The translations under genes and the position numbers were made by a program. The notes under the pieces are model-generated. The model had not been told where the DNA came from. It saw nothing but the letters and a program-made list of their open reading frames with translations, and ran no database searches. From the NCBI GenBank assembly GCA_947652605.1, contig OX393583.1:14921222-14985221 (forward strand): a DNA stretch of 64,000 nt. Reading direction: 5' to 3'. The stretch is from Elmis aenea. Its lineage: Eukaryota; Arthropoda; Insecta; Coleoptera; Elmidae. Positions 9,760 through 19,245 of the stretch are shown piece after piece. The number at the start of each line of letters is the position of its first letter. The stretch's first letter is position 1.

Positions 9760-10451
9760 TATTGTTTTTACCATTGTGTATCTGCATATCAACACTCGGA
9801 ATAAAAGTTCTACTAAATCTTTTTTCACAAATATCTTTTTTTTTTCACCACTGTGTCTCCTATAAACATTTAGATAGCTAGAGAATTTAATTCTTAATCT
9901 GATGATGCAGTAAGAAAATTAAGATATAAAATGAGGAAAATAATTATTTATTATTCTTCACAGTATCTTACTATTATTGATTTGATTACTCTTGACTAAA
10001 TAATTTGTTTGTTTGTTTTGATAGACTTATCTTCGTCAAAATTTTTTATTTTTAAGAATTTCAGCTTTAAAGATCCACACACACCGGCGCGGTCACGATA
10101 ATTAGTAACCTGGTGACTAATAACATGCGACTAATTATCGTGACCGCGGCCGCTACCGCGCCGATGTGAGTTGACCCTAATAATCGCATTAATAACAGAA
10201 ATTTGCCTATAAATGTAAAAAAACCACAATCATTGTGAAGATGTTCCAAATTAGGTACATTTTGAGAAACTAGAAGAGAAATAAAAAAAGATGTTCCAAC
10301 CAATGAGCCACTTTTATTATAGTCTACATTAAACAATATACACATTTATAAATACTAAACAAAATTGTCACAGCTGTACTTTTTTTATTAGTGTGACAGT
10401 GTACGAGTGCATAAACATTTAATAGATGTTTTCTGATTTATTTAAAACAAT
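9760..10451. other. Intergenic stretch with a perfect 18-bp hairpin
   Basis: CGCGGTCACGATAATTAG at 10088-10105 is perfectly inverted at 10131-10148, and an outer imperfect pair (CACACCGGCGCGG / CCGCGCCGATGTG) encloses it. It is strikingly GC-rich against an AT-rich background. It could be the remains of a small inverted-repeat element or a cruciform-forming site. Nothing else in this stretch is recognisable. Confidence 0.5.
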
Positions 10452-11627
10452 CATATTGTATTTTTGCATTTTTGAAATCTCCATAAAAAATGCTTTTCAA
10501 CCATGTAAAGCACCGGTATGTTTCACCTGGGGAAAATATGAAAATTTGCAAAATTAAGGTTTCACTACAGTAGGCCTTGGTGTCGTGATTAAACAATTGC
10601 AACGACTGTTTCTAACAACTGTCAAATAATACATATTTTTTTTTAGTGCAAACAAGTTAGTGATTTCCAAGTTTCCAATAGATCGTTTTTCAAATAAGCA
10701 TAAATATGAAATGTTGGAGTGCTTTATTCTCTGTAAAAGAAATGATATTATGGCTGCAGAAATGTATTTCAATAAATTAATACGTCTTTACGTGAGATAC
10801 GAAAAACAATAGGTGTCGCTCGATTAACAGCCGGTACAATTTTAAGACGTTTCAAGTATCATCCTTATCGTGAACGCCCCTTTCAAGGACTTTAAAATAG
10901 TGATGAGAAGAATGGAATTTTGTCGATGGTTCATCAGAAAACATAATGTCTGATGTCTTTCCAGGTATTTATTGAAATACATTTCTGCAGCCATAATATC
11001 ATTTCTAATACAGAGAATAAGGCACTCCAACATTTCATATTCATGCTGGTTTGAAAAATGATCCATTGAAAAATTGAAAATCACTAACTTGTTCGCACTA
11101 AAAAATAATATGTATTATTTGACAGTTGTTAGAAATCGTCTTTGCAATTGTTTAATCACGACACCAAGGCCTACTGTGGTGAAACCTTAATTTTGCAAAT
11201 TTTCATATTTTCCCCAGGTGAAACATACCGGTGCTTTACATGGTTGAAAAGCATTTTTTATGGAGATTTCAAAAATGCAAAAATACAATATGGCATCCAT
11301 AAGAAAAACAAAAGTTGGCTATGACCGCGCGAAAAGTAGTAGGCCTAGAATATTTTTAATGTCATTTTTAAAATCCTTATTGGCCACTTCTCCTATCCTG
11401 AAAATTTGGCGCAAAAATCTTTTCAAATAAAGGTAATATGAAGGTTTTAAGAAAATGTACATTTTTGGTTTTTATGGTGGTACTACGTAACAGGATGAAT
11501 TATTGAAAACGTAAAACTGGATTATTGTTACGCATGTAATTGCGCAACTTTTTTCCCATTTAACCGATTTTGTATTTCTAACGGTATCCGAGATACCCAT
11601 GTACTTCATTTTAAACTGGACACCCTG
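10452..11627. mobile_element. Foldback derived from a DUF4817-type mariner-like transposon
   Basis: Arms at about 10452-10785 and 10965-11292 are inverted copies. The right side continues to a canonical GACACCCTG end at 11627 with TA after it; the left outer end is missing. Both arms carry the same N-terminal transposase segment in opposite orientations, and the centre holds the following helix-turn-helix segment. The palindrome therefore arose by inversion of the 5' part of a transposon. Confidence 0.75.
10696..11060. pseudogene. Inverted duplicate of a transposase N-terminus (DUF4817-like)
   Basis: On the plus strand 10696-10785 reads YEMLECFILCKRNDIMAAEM; on the minus strand about 11055-10945 reads YEMLECLILCIRNDIMAAEM, followed by YFNKYLERHQ. 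This pattern matches the DUF4817 helix-turn-helix start of insect Tc1/mariner-like transposases (compare 22732-22890). The centre (about 10786-10965, plus strand) reads REIRKTIGVARLTA... then, after a stop and frame change, RRMEFCRWFIRKHN, typical of the segment just before the first catalytic Asp. No catalytic residues remain. Confidence 0.7.
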
Positions 11628-11714
11628 TATAAGTAGTTAGAATACTACTCTGATAAAAGTTTTAATCACAAATGTTACATTACATTACAGTTAGTATGCC
11701 CATATGCCACTAAT

Positions 11715-11994
11715 TAAAAATTACGTTTTCCACAAATGTCATATACACGGCTTTTGCCCTGTGTATATTTTAATATCCACTAAGAATGCTACTAGCATAA
11801 AAACTTTTTCAACAAATGTCACACTTAGATGGTTTTGCACCAGTGTGTGTATCCTCTTACCAATATTTAATTAAGCATTATATGTAAACATTTTTCCACA
11901 AGTTATATGGTTTTTCTCGTGTGTGTCCTCATGTATATTTTTATATCTACATGTACTAAGAGATTTCTCACAAATGTCACATTTCTATAGCTTT
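11715..11994 (-). pseudogene. Decayed 3' continuation of zinc-finger gene A
   Basis: Directly beyond the stop of the gene at 11995, the minus strand still reads finger-like pieces (CDICEKSLS, HEDTHEKNH, RIHTL) in shifting frames. The same decayed sequence, including GAAATGTTTACATATAATGC-like stretches, follows the paralogue at 17.5-17.75 kb. It is therefore ancestral coding sequence lost after truncation, about three to four former fingers. Confidence 0.75.
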
Positions 11995-13623
11995 TCACCT
12001 GTGTGTCTTCTTATGCTGACCAAGATTGCTATTGGTACTAAAACATTTCTCACAAATATCACATTTATACGGTTTTTCTCCAGTGTGTATTTTTATATGC
12101 CTATTGAAATCGCTTCTTCTTATAAAGCTTTTTTGACAATTGTTACATTCATATGGTTTTTCACCACTGTGTGTCCTTACATGACAGTTTAAATTTTTGT
12201 TTTCAGTGAAACATTTTCCACATATGGTACATTTATAGGGTTTTTCACCAGTGTGTATCCTCATGTGATATTTTAAATTACGGTTTGAGGTAAAATATTT
12301 TTTACAAATATCACATTTATATGGTTTTTCACCAGTGTGTGTCCTCTTATGATGACTGAGATTGCTACTGGTACTAAAAACTTTCTCACAATTGTTACAT
12401 TTATAAGGTTTTTCTCCAGTGTGTACTTTCATATGCCTATTGAAATCGCTTCTTCTTATGAAACTTTTTTGACAAACATCACATTTATAAGATTTTTCAT
12501 CAGTGTGTGTCCTTACATGCCAATTAAAATTTTTGTTTTCACTGAAACATTTTCCACAAATAGTACATTTATAGGGTTTTTCGCCAGTGTGTATCCTTGT
12601 GTGATATTTTAAATTACGTCTATTAGTAAAATATTTTTTACATATGTCACACTTGTACGGTTTTTTACCAGTATGTATACGCTTATGATGACTGAGATTG
12701 CTACTTGTACTAAAATATTTCTCACAAATACTACATTTATACGGTTTTTCTCCAGTGTGTATGTTCATATGCCTATTGAGATCACTACTGCTTGTGAAAC
12801 ATTTTTGACAACTGTCACATTTAAATGGTTTTTCACCAGTGTGTATCCTCATATGACATTTCAATGTGGTATTTTCACTGAAACATTTGCCACAAAAATT
12901 ACATTGAAATGGTTTTTCGCCAGTGTGTATCCTCTTATGATGACTGAGACTGCTACTGGTACTAAAACATTTCTTACAAATGTCACATTTATATTGGTTC
13001 TCAAAAGTAGGATCATTCAATTGATTATTGCCTTTAAAACATATATCGTCCGTACTAACTTTAAAAGGTTTTTCACCAGTGTGTAGCTTGGATGTAGATT
13101 GAGGATTAAAATTTTTGCTGATTATACTGCTGTTATGCGCAGTTTCACCTTTCCCCAAATATTCCTGTTCAGTCTCGCTTTTCACGTTGTTTGGTTGCTC
13201 TATCTGTATATATTCATGTTTTTCAATATCACTGATAACATTTTCAAGTATTTGATTCTCTGATAAACCTTCTTGACTTTCTAAACTTGCAACTGTAAAT
13301 TCAGTTCTTTGTAATTCTTGTTTCGGTTGAACTACATTATTTAAATAAAAAAGGTTTAGCTCGTTTAAATCAATGTGTAATTTATATTTATCATTTTCAA
13401 GTTGTTGGTTGTTTTCTTCCTCTGCTTCACATAAGTCAACTTTAATTTTGTATTGTTCAAACGTTAACTCTGTTTGTTGATCATATACTTCATCTATACA
13501 ACACATTTCATCTTTTATGTCAACTTCTGGTTCCACTTTAATTTTTATGTCATTTGTTTTATCTACTATCCACCCTTTGTTTTTCATTTGGTTTTTGCTA
13601 TTATCCAGAACTGTTGTCTCCAT
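11995..13623 (-). CDS. C2H2 zinc-finger protein with 12 fingers (gene A)
   Basis: The protein is 542 aa from the ATG at 13623 (METTVLDNSK); seven upstream codons are open, but the METTV start is shared with the paralogue. Residues 1 to about 215 are acidic with an IKVEPE sumoylation-type motif, and a degenerate finger (KLHTGEKPFK, lacking Cys) precedes the array. Twelve C-x2-C-x12-H-x3-H fingers follow, joined by TGEKP linkers, with no intron evident. Fingers 4-7 and 8-11 form a duplicated four-finger cassette. The expected role is sequence-specific DNA binding in the nucleus; target unknown. The ORF ends HKKTHR-stop because of a 2-bp deletion in the linker after finger 12; decayed fingers follow. 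No KRAB or ZAD domain is visible. Confidence 0.92.
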   Translation of the reverse strand: METTVLDNSKNQMKNKGWIVDKTNDIKIKVEPEVDIKDEMCCIDEVYDQQTELTFEQYKIKVDLCEAEEENNQQLENDKYKLHIDLNELNLFYLNNVVQPKQELQRTEFTVASLESQEGLSENQILENVISDIEKHEYIQIEQPNNVKSETEQEYLGKGETAHNSSIISKNFNPQSTSKLHTGEKPFKVSTDDICFKGNNQLNDPTFENQYKCDICKKCFSTSSSLSHHKRIHTGEKPFQCNFCGKCFSENTTLKCHMRIHTGEKPFKCDSCQKCFTSSSDLNRHMNIHTGEKPYKCSICEKYFSTSSNLSHHKRIHTGKKPYKCDICKKYFTNRRNLKYHTRIHTGEKPYKCTICGKCFSENKNFNWHVRTHTDEKSYKCDVCQKSFIRRSDFNRHMKVHTGEKPYKCNNCEKVFSTSSNLSHHKRTHTGEKPYKCDICKKYFTSNRNLKYHMRIHTGEKPYKCTICGKCFTENKNLNCHVRTHSGEKPYECNNCQKSFIRRSDFNRHIKIHTGEKPYKCDICEKCFSTNSNLGQHKKTHR

Positions 13624-13800
13624 TATATAAAATAAACACAAACTAGTTATCTATTTAGATCTCTAAATGTTCTTAAATATAAATAGCCACTCAGCGAATT
13701 TAAGTTAACAGCTTCTTCTATGGTTAACAGTTGACTAACATCTTGTCTATGACTAACGTATGCTAACGTAATGTCGATTGAACTACTACGAGTCATGCAA
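13624..13800 (-). promoter_or_regulatory. Probable promoter of gene A, shared with gene B
   Basis: The sequence upstream of the ATG matches that upstream of the gene at 19246-20805: an AACTAGTT block, a TATTTAAGA/ATATTTAAGA TATA-like box near 13678-13688, TTGACTAACAT at 13731-13741, and TTGAACTACTACGAGTCAT at 13778-13796. The last contains an AP-1-like TGACTCG. Conservation against neighbouring divergence suggests promoter function, or just recent common origin. Confidence 0.5.
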
Positions 13801-14035
13801 ACTACACCATTTTATAGCATACCCAGTTGCTTTATTTCGCACTAAACATTTCTATCGTTAAAAATTGTCACGTACGAAATTCAAATTACAGGAGTGGGTG
13901 TTTAGATGACGTAACAGTAGATGTAATGCTGTTCTGTGATGTAATGTACTCAGATGTTTCCGTGTCAAATATGACCTATACAATCACCAATACCAACTGT
14001 TGCAGAAACGTACACAAACTGTCCCATAACCTATA

Positions 14036-14661
14036 CAGGGTGTGTAAAAATTGGCGGAAGCGCTACACGTGGCGATGTTCTTCGTAAAATTCTAAGTCGA
14101 AAATCTTAATACGAAAATGTACCATGCTTGCTGTGTCTGCACGAGGTCCTTACAGTTTTGACATTTAGTCCTTTAATAAGCGTTATTATTTAATACTTGC
14201 AAATGAAAAAGCTGCAATTTGGAATAAAAATAAATTTGGAATAGTATTTTTTCCTAGATATTGTGTTCTTCCTTTCAAAAATTGGTGTTGAAAATATGTA
14301 AATCACTGATTTGAATGAAAATAATTCATATGGCAACATTGTCATTAGCTGTCATCTCTTCTTTTCTCGTAATTATTTCTAGTTTGTGTTAGACGATACC
14401 CAAAAGTTTGCAGCTATGTTTACGAACTGAAGGCTTTCAGTTCGAACAAAAATTGTAAATACCTAAGTAAAAATTGTTGATAAAAAAATGTCCAACGCAA
14501 ATCAATGTATGCAATGTTGCCAATTTTTGTTTCTTTAAATGGCTCCTGAGGCCATAGGAAGCATGGTACAACATTTTCGTATTAAGATTTTCGACTTATT
14601 GTTAGAATTTTACGAAGAACATCGCCACGTGTAGCGCTTCCGCCAATTTTTACACACCCTG
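14036..14661. repeat. CAGGGTG foldback, 626 bp
   Basis: Ends CAGGGTGTGTAAAAATTGGC and its exact inverse GCCAATTTTTACACACCCTG, with arms of about 100 bp and TA on both sides (14034-14035 and 14662-14663). The centre has no coding signal. It lies just upstream of the gene A promoter. Confidence 0.9.
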
Positions 14662-14854
14662 TATAAGTTGACATTGTAAACAATCGTTCATGATTATAAT
14701 GCATGCTGCATGCAGGAACACTATAGTATCCTTTGTGCAAAATAAGCATTTGCAAATGAAGGTCATTGAATTGAAAATGTATTTCGTTATTGTACTGTTA
14801 ACATAATTTGTTGTGTTTCATAACACAAAAGTACTGTTACGTTACGTTATATTA

Positions 14855-15943
14855 GGGCTGCCATAAGTGTCGTTACCACGACCACGACCGGGACATTAGG
14901 GCCGAAGGAGTGGGGGGGGTCGGTAAACATTTATGAACAATGATAATATTTGGTCTTGTGTCTTGTGCGAACACATGTTAATAAAAATACAGCGGTGCCT
15001 CATCCTTCGAATTTAATTCCTTTCATGAAGCCGTTCGAAATCTGAATTGATTAAAGTCAGAATTTGTTTTTCCTATTTAAAAAAAATGAAAATTGCATAA
15101 ACTGTACCTTGGTGAGCGTTACGCAGAGGTGTCTTCACAGCAAGAGTCGACTTAAGCGCACAACAGATGGCGTTTACACAATCACTTTTTTTAAAAAACC
15201 TATTATATTTGCGAGTCCTTCTTTGACCATTCATACTTTTCTGAACTTTTAACATTTTGAAGCACTTCTTTCTCCATTTATATAGTTGTACTATAATTGT
15301 AAATGCACTAAGTTGTGCTCTTAACGGTGTTAATGAATAGGTAGTTTTGCTCTTTGGTACACTGCAAAGATATTAAAAAAAAAACGCGTGCCACGTAAGA
15401 ATTGTGACCTGGGATTGCGTACAGAAATTAACATATTTTTAGTAAGTAGTTTTTTTCTTTCTCCTCTGTTTTTTTGAAAAAATCTAGACATTTATCGTGC
15501 ATTTCATTTTCTTTCCACTCATCGCCTGATAATTGATTCTCCATAAATGACTGCAAATACATCACTTCCTCAAAGCACGTATCTTTTATTTCAATGCCTT
15601 TTTCCTGCAAATATGAAACTGTTTCTTCCACTTTTTCCCATTAAGGAAAATCATGCAAGCCTATCCACAAAAAAACTTTATATTTTGTCAGTGACGCAAT
15701 CCACTTTTCCAGATAATTAATTGCAGTGGTGAAGAAATCTTTAACTTCTTCATCAAATAGTTCTATTTGCGTCGGATATAACCCATCGTTTTTCAGTTTG
15801 TCATATATTTTTATTTGACTCGTTATTACAGTTAATAATAAAAATTGTCAACAAACCGGGACAATTGATTTGTTCACCGGGACAGCGGGACAACATTCCT
15901 CAAACCGGGACATGTCCCGGTCAACCGGGACGTATGGCAGCCC
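14855..15943. mobile_element. DNA transposon with GGGCTGCCATA ends and a 12-bp direct flank
   Basis: The ends are GGGCTGCCATAAG and GTATGGCAGCCC. The flanking TACGTTATATTA is present at both 14843-14854 and 15944-15955. Subterminal CCGGGACA/TGTCCCGG motifs repeat at the right end (15840-15930). It carries a broken reading frame on the minus strand. The 12-bp flank is long for known DNA-transposon superfamilies; part of the match could be chance. Superfamily unresolved; hAT-like protein content is suspected. Confidence 0.75.
15428..15800 (-). pseudogene. Relic reading frame inside the GGGCTGCCATA element
   Basis: The minus strand holds a 67-aa open frame (start METs at 15631: MEETVSYLQEKGIEIKDTC) preceded upstream by more readable sequence (KNDGLYPTQIELFDEEVKDF, WIASLTKYK) in the same orientation. 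Charged helical composition and location suggest a transposase C-terminal region, perhaps hAT-like. No catalytic motif is identified. Confidence 0.45.
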
Positions 15944-15955
15944 TACGTTATATTA

Positions 15956-16364
15956 AAAAAATGTTTCACTACATATGCAGGAAGAAGCGGCACAGTGCGA
16001 TGGTGCGTTCTTGTTCGCAGTTAAGTGGTATTGATAGCGGTCAACGATTTTAATTTCCACGAATACGTGGGTGTGAGAAGTAATAGAATGAAATTTAGCA
16101 TAGCATAACAAATGCACACATGTTGACACTGAGATCTACCAGATGCAGGGGGGCCTGCACCCTGCAGTACTCTAAAAGTAATGAGAACTAATTAAAATGA
16201 ACAAAGTTGGTTACATGTAATTCTGTTCAAAGAATGGCTAACATAATACGAACAACTTTAATCTGAAAATAGGTCAGAATTTAAAGAAAACATATTTATT
16301 GACTTTTACTATAATTGTTCACTAATGTTCTCATATGAGTCTTCAAAAACCATTATCACTTAAC
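15956..16364. other. Non-genic spacer between zinc-finger units
   Basis: No gene or repeat structure is recognised, apart from a small GC-rich palindromic patch near 16142-16175 (GGGGGGCCTGCACCCTGCAG). Confidence 0.4.
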
Positions 16365-17906
16365 AATTTACCACAAATGTTGCATCCAAATGTTTTTGTT
16401 TAGTGTGTTTCCTTGTGTGAGTAATTAGTTGATGCCTATAATACAAGTTTATAGGTATCACAAATGTCATTTTTATATGGGTTTTTTATCAATGTGTAGA
16501 ATCCTATCCTTATTAAGATTTATGTACGATTGTACGTCTATACCATTTTTCACAATTGCCACATTTATAGAGGAAAGTTGCCCAATATGAGGATAGCTCC
16601 TGCTCCTAGTATGGGCTAACTCTATTTTTGCGCTTGCTTTAATTTTTTATCTGGTCAATATTATTAAACAATGTACATACGTTATGAACTTTTCTGACGT
16701 AGTTTGAATTTGATAGGTAACTTCACTATCAAGAAACAACCATCAATTATTCCCGCGCTGTTGAATATTTCTGGCGATTCCACAGAAATTGTTATTAAAT
16801 GTTCTAACGGTAAGTTATCAAGTTTATTTTTGCGTTAAACAGGGCCCAATGGTCCCATTTTAGCATAACATTAATTTCTAGTGTAATTTTTTATTTACAA
16901 AATTTATAAATAAAAATCTGACTATCGCCATCTTATAGCAAACAAAGTCTGCAAAACATTTTTCCTTTGGCGTTTTTGTGTATTCGCAATAATAGCCGAG
17001 GTATTTAAGTTTAAAATTTTTGATTGATTTCGGTTTCTTCGTTATATCACGCAAGCCATGGAATTTTTAAAAAAACAAGATCTTTAAAATGCACTCCTAA
17101 ATAGCTAACTTTTGTCCCATTTAACCAACCTTGTAATTTCATTATTTACAGAGATAGCAATAGTGTCCCATGGAAAAGTGAAACAACCTGTATAGCTTTT
17201 CGCCTGTGTCCTCAAGTAATCTTCTAAAAAACGTTTTTCACAAATGTCACATCTAAACAGTTTAATGTATGTACGACAATCTAGTTTTAGATTGCTCTAT
17301 GGTGCAAAACACCCAGAGAGCATAAATGTAATACACCTGTAACAATACTCAATATATGCCTTTTGAAGTAAGACGTGTTATTTTAATATAAGAAATTAAG
17401 ATACAAAACAGTTAGGTAAGTGTGTTTTTTTTGTGTGAGCAGTAAGTTGATTATAATAAAAAATTTTACCACAAAACAGTTTAACAGTACGTATCCTCCT
17501 ATAATTGCCACATTTATATGGCTTTTCACCTGTGTGTATATTCTTATGTCCACTAAGAAAGCTACTTGTATTAAAATGTTTTTAACTAAAGTCACACTTG
17601 TATGGTTTTTTATCAGTCTGTATCCTCATATGAATATTTAATTGAGCATTATATATGAACATTTCCTCACATTTTCTTTTATATGGCTTTTCTCGTGTGT
17701 GTCCTCCAATATATATTTTTACATGTACTAAAGCATTTCTCACAAATGTCACGTATATGAATTTTTATCAATGCATGGAATCCTATGCTTATTAAGATGT
17801 ACTACGTCATAACATTTTTCAAAATTGTCACTTTTATGTTATTTGCTCGTGTGTGTTTTCATATGAATATTGAGGTTGTTACAACAGCTGAAAGATTTTT
17901 ACGTAA
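16365..17906 (-). pseudogene. Decayed 3' continuation of zinc-finger gene B
   Basis: On the minus strand, finger pieces such as [45 protein letters not shown] and HTRKHTKQK follow one another with frameshifts and stops. Part of it (17.5-17.75 kb) is homologous to the decayed tail of gene A at 11.75-11.95 kb. It is interrupted by a MITE (16570-17190) and separated from gene B by a hAT-type insertion (17915-19227). The ancestral gene was therefore much longer than the present ORF. Confidence 0.8.
16570..17190. repeat. TA-flanked MITE inserted in the zinc-finger relic
   Basis: It interrupts a finger between ACATTTATA and TAGCTTTTCGCCTGTG. The right end (AAGTGAAACAACCTG-TA) is a CAGGTTGTTTCACTT terminus of the CAGGGTG type; the left end (TA-GAGGAAAGTTGCCC) is only weakly inverted. 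The interior holds TTTAACCAACCTTGTAATTT and GAGATAGCAATAGTG, shared with the arms at 54.1 and 62.1 kb. Confidence 0.75.
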
Positions 17907-17914
17907 GTCACAAT

Positions 17915-19227
17915 CAGTGACGGACTGAGAACAAAAATCGGCCCGGGCATTCAGATTATAGAGGCCCACAGCCAGGGTTGGTCAAAATTTAATTTTTATT
18001 TAAAAAATCAATAATCAATTGATTTAAATTTAAAAAATTAAGAACTTTTGATGTTTTTGATTTTTTTAAAAGAAACTTGGCTATTATTATTCACAACTAA
18101 TTTATTAATTTTTCACGTTACATATATTCTTTATACAGCGTCATTCAAAAAGTATGCAACAAATGGAATAATTTTTTATCATGAATTTTATTGTAAATTT
18201 TTAGTTCTTGATAAAAGTTGGTGCATTACCTCAAACTAATTTTAAGATAAAATTTTTTTAAAAAAATTCATACAGCACTAGATTTTAGCGATTTCAGAAA
18301 TATTCATAAGAGTAATGTGCCCTTATTGAAAACAACTTACCTATACAAAAAAAAACTCATGGGAAAAGATTATTTAGAATTAATAATAAAACCAAAATGT
18401 AAAATTTGACGTTAAAATTTCAATTTTTATTTTTGAAGTAATTTTAACATTCAAAAAGTCTGCAACAAATGGAAAAGATTTTTATTGTAGGTTTCTCAAA
18501 AAATTTTATCCTTAGGAAAAGTTGGTGCATGGTCTAAAACTAATTTTAAGTTTCAAAAAAATTCAATAAAAATTCATATGACACTAGATTTTAGCGATTT
18601 TAGAAATATTTGCAAGAGTAAAAGTGCTAGTATTTTAAGAATTTTAAAAAAGTTTCAAAAAAACTTTTTTGAAAACCTAAAATACGGGCACTTTACTCTT
18701 GCGAATATTTCTAAAATCGCTAAAATCTAGTGTCATGAATTTTTAATGATATTTTTCCATCTTAAGATTAGTTTTAGACCACGCATCAACTTCTATGGCC
18801 CACTAAAAGCTTTATATGGTAACCACTTACGCAGACTTAATAAACTCGCATCAATACATTTATTATAATAAACAATGTGTTTTATAAAATAAGTAGATTA
18901 TGAAACTACTATATACACATGCACACGCCATCTATAGCTATGCGTCAGGTTTCGGATAATATTGGGACTATTTCTGAAGCACGAGTGGCGTGATCAAACA
19001 TACGACGCTATTGCGTATTGTGGAGCCCCTGAAAAACGTTAAGATTGAATACGGCCCGTATTATACGGGCAAATGTTATAATGTCACCTTTTATCATAAT
19101 TTTTGCGCTCCTTTTACTTCAGCGCCGAACTTATTAAGCCCGTAGCTTAGACCGGCCCAAATCGGCCCATTCGGGCACCGGCCCTTCGGGCATTTGCCCG
19201 AACTGCCAGATGGCTAGTCCGGGCCTG
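17915..19227. mobile_element. Non-autonomous hAT-type element in the tail of gene B
   Basis: It begins CAGTGACGGACTGAG and ends ACTAGTCC...GGGCCTG, with related subterminal GGCCCGGG/GGGCC motifs. The 8-bp GTCACAAT occurs at both 17907-17914 and 19228-19235, diagnostic of hAT-like transposition. No transposase is seen. A second repeat starting CAGGGTTGG (17973) is nested inside; it has a tandem internal duplication (about 18140 and 18452) and an inverted segment (18567-18640 versus 18665-18750). Confidence 0.87.
17973..18770. repeat. CAGGGTTGG repeat, nested copy
   Basis: The start CAGGGTTGGTCAAAATTT and the following GTACAGCGTCATTCAAAAAGT-type sequence recur at 59946-60300. The right boundary is not determined; the end given is where internal repeats stop. 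Confidence 0.5.
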
Positions 19228-19245
19228 GTCACAATTCAAAAGTTT

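Noticed and set aside
10067..10345. 92-codon minus-strand frame over the GC hairpin
   Set aside because: Its sequence is largely the hairpin arms read through; no family motif.
12337..13086. Plus-strand open frames over the zinc-finger genes (for example 12337-12612, 12673-13086, 19210-19446)
   Set aside because: They are antisense shadows of the repetitive finger codons; their periodic FLTxVTFIRFF pattern is the reverse complement of the linker and finger sequence.
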